A stretch of 6,084 nt of DNA. Origin: Pseudomonadota bacterium. Lineage in GTDB: Bacteria > Pseudomonadota > Alphaproteobacteria > Acetobacterales > Acetobacteraceae. Under the pieces are notes generated by a model. It searched no databases. It worked only from the letters and a program-made list of their open reading frames with translations, and had not been told where the DNA came from. The stretch is from assembly GCA_023390705.1 (NCBI GenBank), contig JAEWCI010000604.1, forward strand, positions 1-6,084, given 5' to 3'. Of this stretch, positions 5,962-6,084 are shown piece after piece; within the stretch, counting starts at the first letter, position 1, and every line of letters begins with the position of its first letter. Both the position numbers and the translations under genes were made by a program.

Positions 5962-6084
5962 GAGCCCGTCCAGGAAGTTTATGAGCGAGCCAGGCGCCTT
6001 GCCATGAGCTTGATCATGGCCAGGCGGATCAAGGCGACCGAGGTCCTGGCCAGGTTTTCGAGGTTGCGCGCGAGACGGCGGCAG
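5962..6084. mobile_element. Terminal part of an IS5-like insertion sequence, cut by the right edge
   Basis: The stretch from about GAGCCCGTCCAGGAAG onward looks like the terminal inverted repeat of an IS5-superfamily element, and a transposase C-terminus follows 17 bases inside on the minus strand. The bases before it (CCTTA) could include a TA or TTA target duplication. The other end lies outside the window, so neither the repeat nor the duplication can be confirmed, and the exact boundary is uncertain by a few bases. Confidence 0.65.
5979..6084 (-). CDS. Transposase C-terminus, IS5-like (partial)
   Basis: Only the last 34 codons and the TAA stop (5981-5979) are in the window; the gene continues past the right edge. 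The peptide, starting CRRLARNLENLARTSVALI and ending in KLMARRLARS, matches the C-terminal pattern of IS5-family DDE transposases as I know it (an R-R-L-A-R-N-x-E-N segment, a hydrophobic helix, then an R-R-L-A-R tail). In the family this follows the last catalytic Glu helix; the catalytic residues are not visible here. It runs toward the tRNA gene. Whether the element is intact or decayed cannot be judged. Confidence 0.75.
   Translation of the reverse strand, partial: CRRLARNLENLARTSVALIRLAMIKLMARRLARS

Noticed and set aside
1..6084. CRISPR array, tandem repeats, toxin-antitoxin pair or phage defence cassette
   Set aside because: No regularly spaced direct repeats and no recognisable defence or toxin protein were found on either strand.

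Overview
The window is very GC-rich, and its codons end mostly in G or C. The protein set (an RpoH sigma factor with alphaproteobacterial signatures, an HWE-type histidine kinase, an RluD-type pseudouridine synthase and an IS5-like transposase tail) points to an alphaproteobacterium. An Acetobacteraceae member such as a Roseomonas-like organism is my best guess. That placement comes from remembered family resemblance, not from a search.

Layout, left to right. A possible 5' end of a minus-strand gene may leave the window at the left edge (weak). A small exported protein with four cysteines in its mature part is on the plus strand (241-549). Converging on it and overlapping its last 20 bases is a large minus-strand membrane histidine kinase (530-3073) with a periplasmic sensor, HAMP, two PAS domains and an HWE kinase core. 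A 334-base gap holding a terminator-like hairpin separates it from the heat-shock sigma factor gene rpoH (3408-4292, minus). A leader with a candidate sigma-70 promoter lies between rpoH and rluD (4527-5540, minus), whose own intrinsic terminator overlaps its stop codon. A small single-span membrane protein (5527-5802, plus) starts head-to-head with rluD, with the 5' ends overlapping. A tRNA-Glu(CTC) gene with encoded CCA and a good upstream promoter follows (5869-5944). An insertion sequence end begins about 17 bases further on, carrying the last 34 codons of a minus-strand transposase that leaves the right edge.

The genes cover ribosome maturation (rluD), heat-shock transcription (rpoH), signal input (an HWE kinase with no response regulator in view) and translation (tRNA-Glu). 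rluD, rpoH and the kinase all run leftward, but terminator-like hairpins between them argue for separate transcription units rather than one operon. Most of the window is ordinary chromosomal housekeeping. I do not see a convincing undescribed multi-gene system. The points most worth a second look are the overlapping divergent starts of rluD and the small membrane gene, the insertion sequence abutting the tRNA, the extended leader/trailer pairing around the tRNA, and the long structured rpoH leader.
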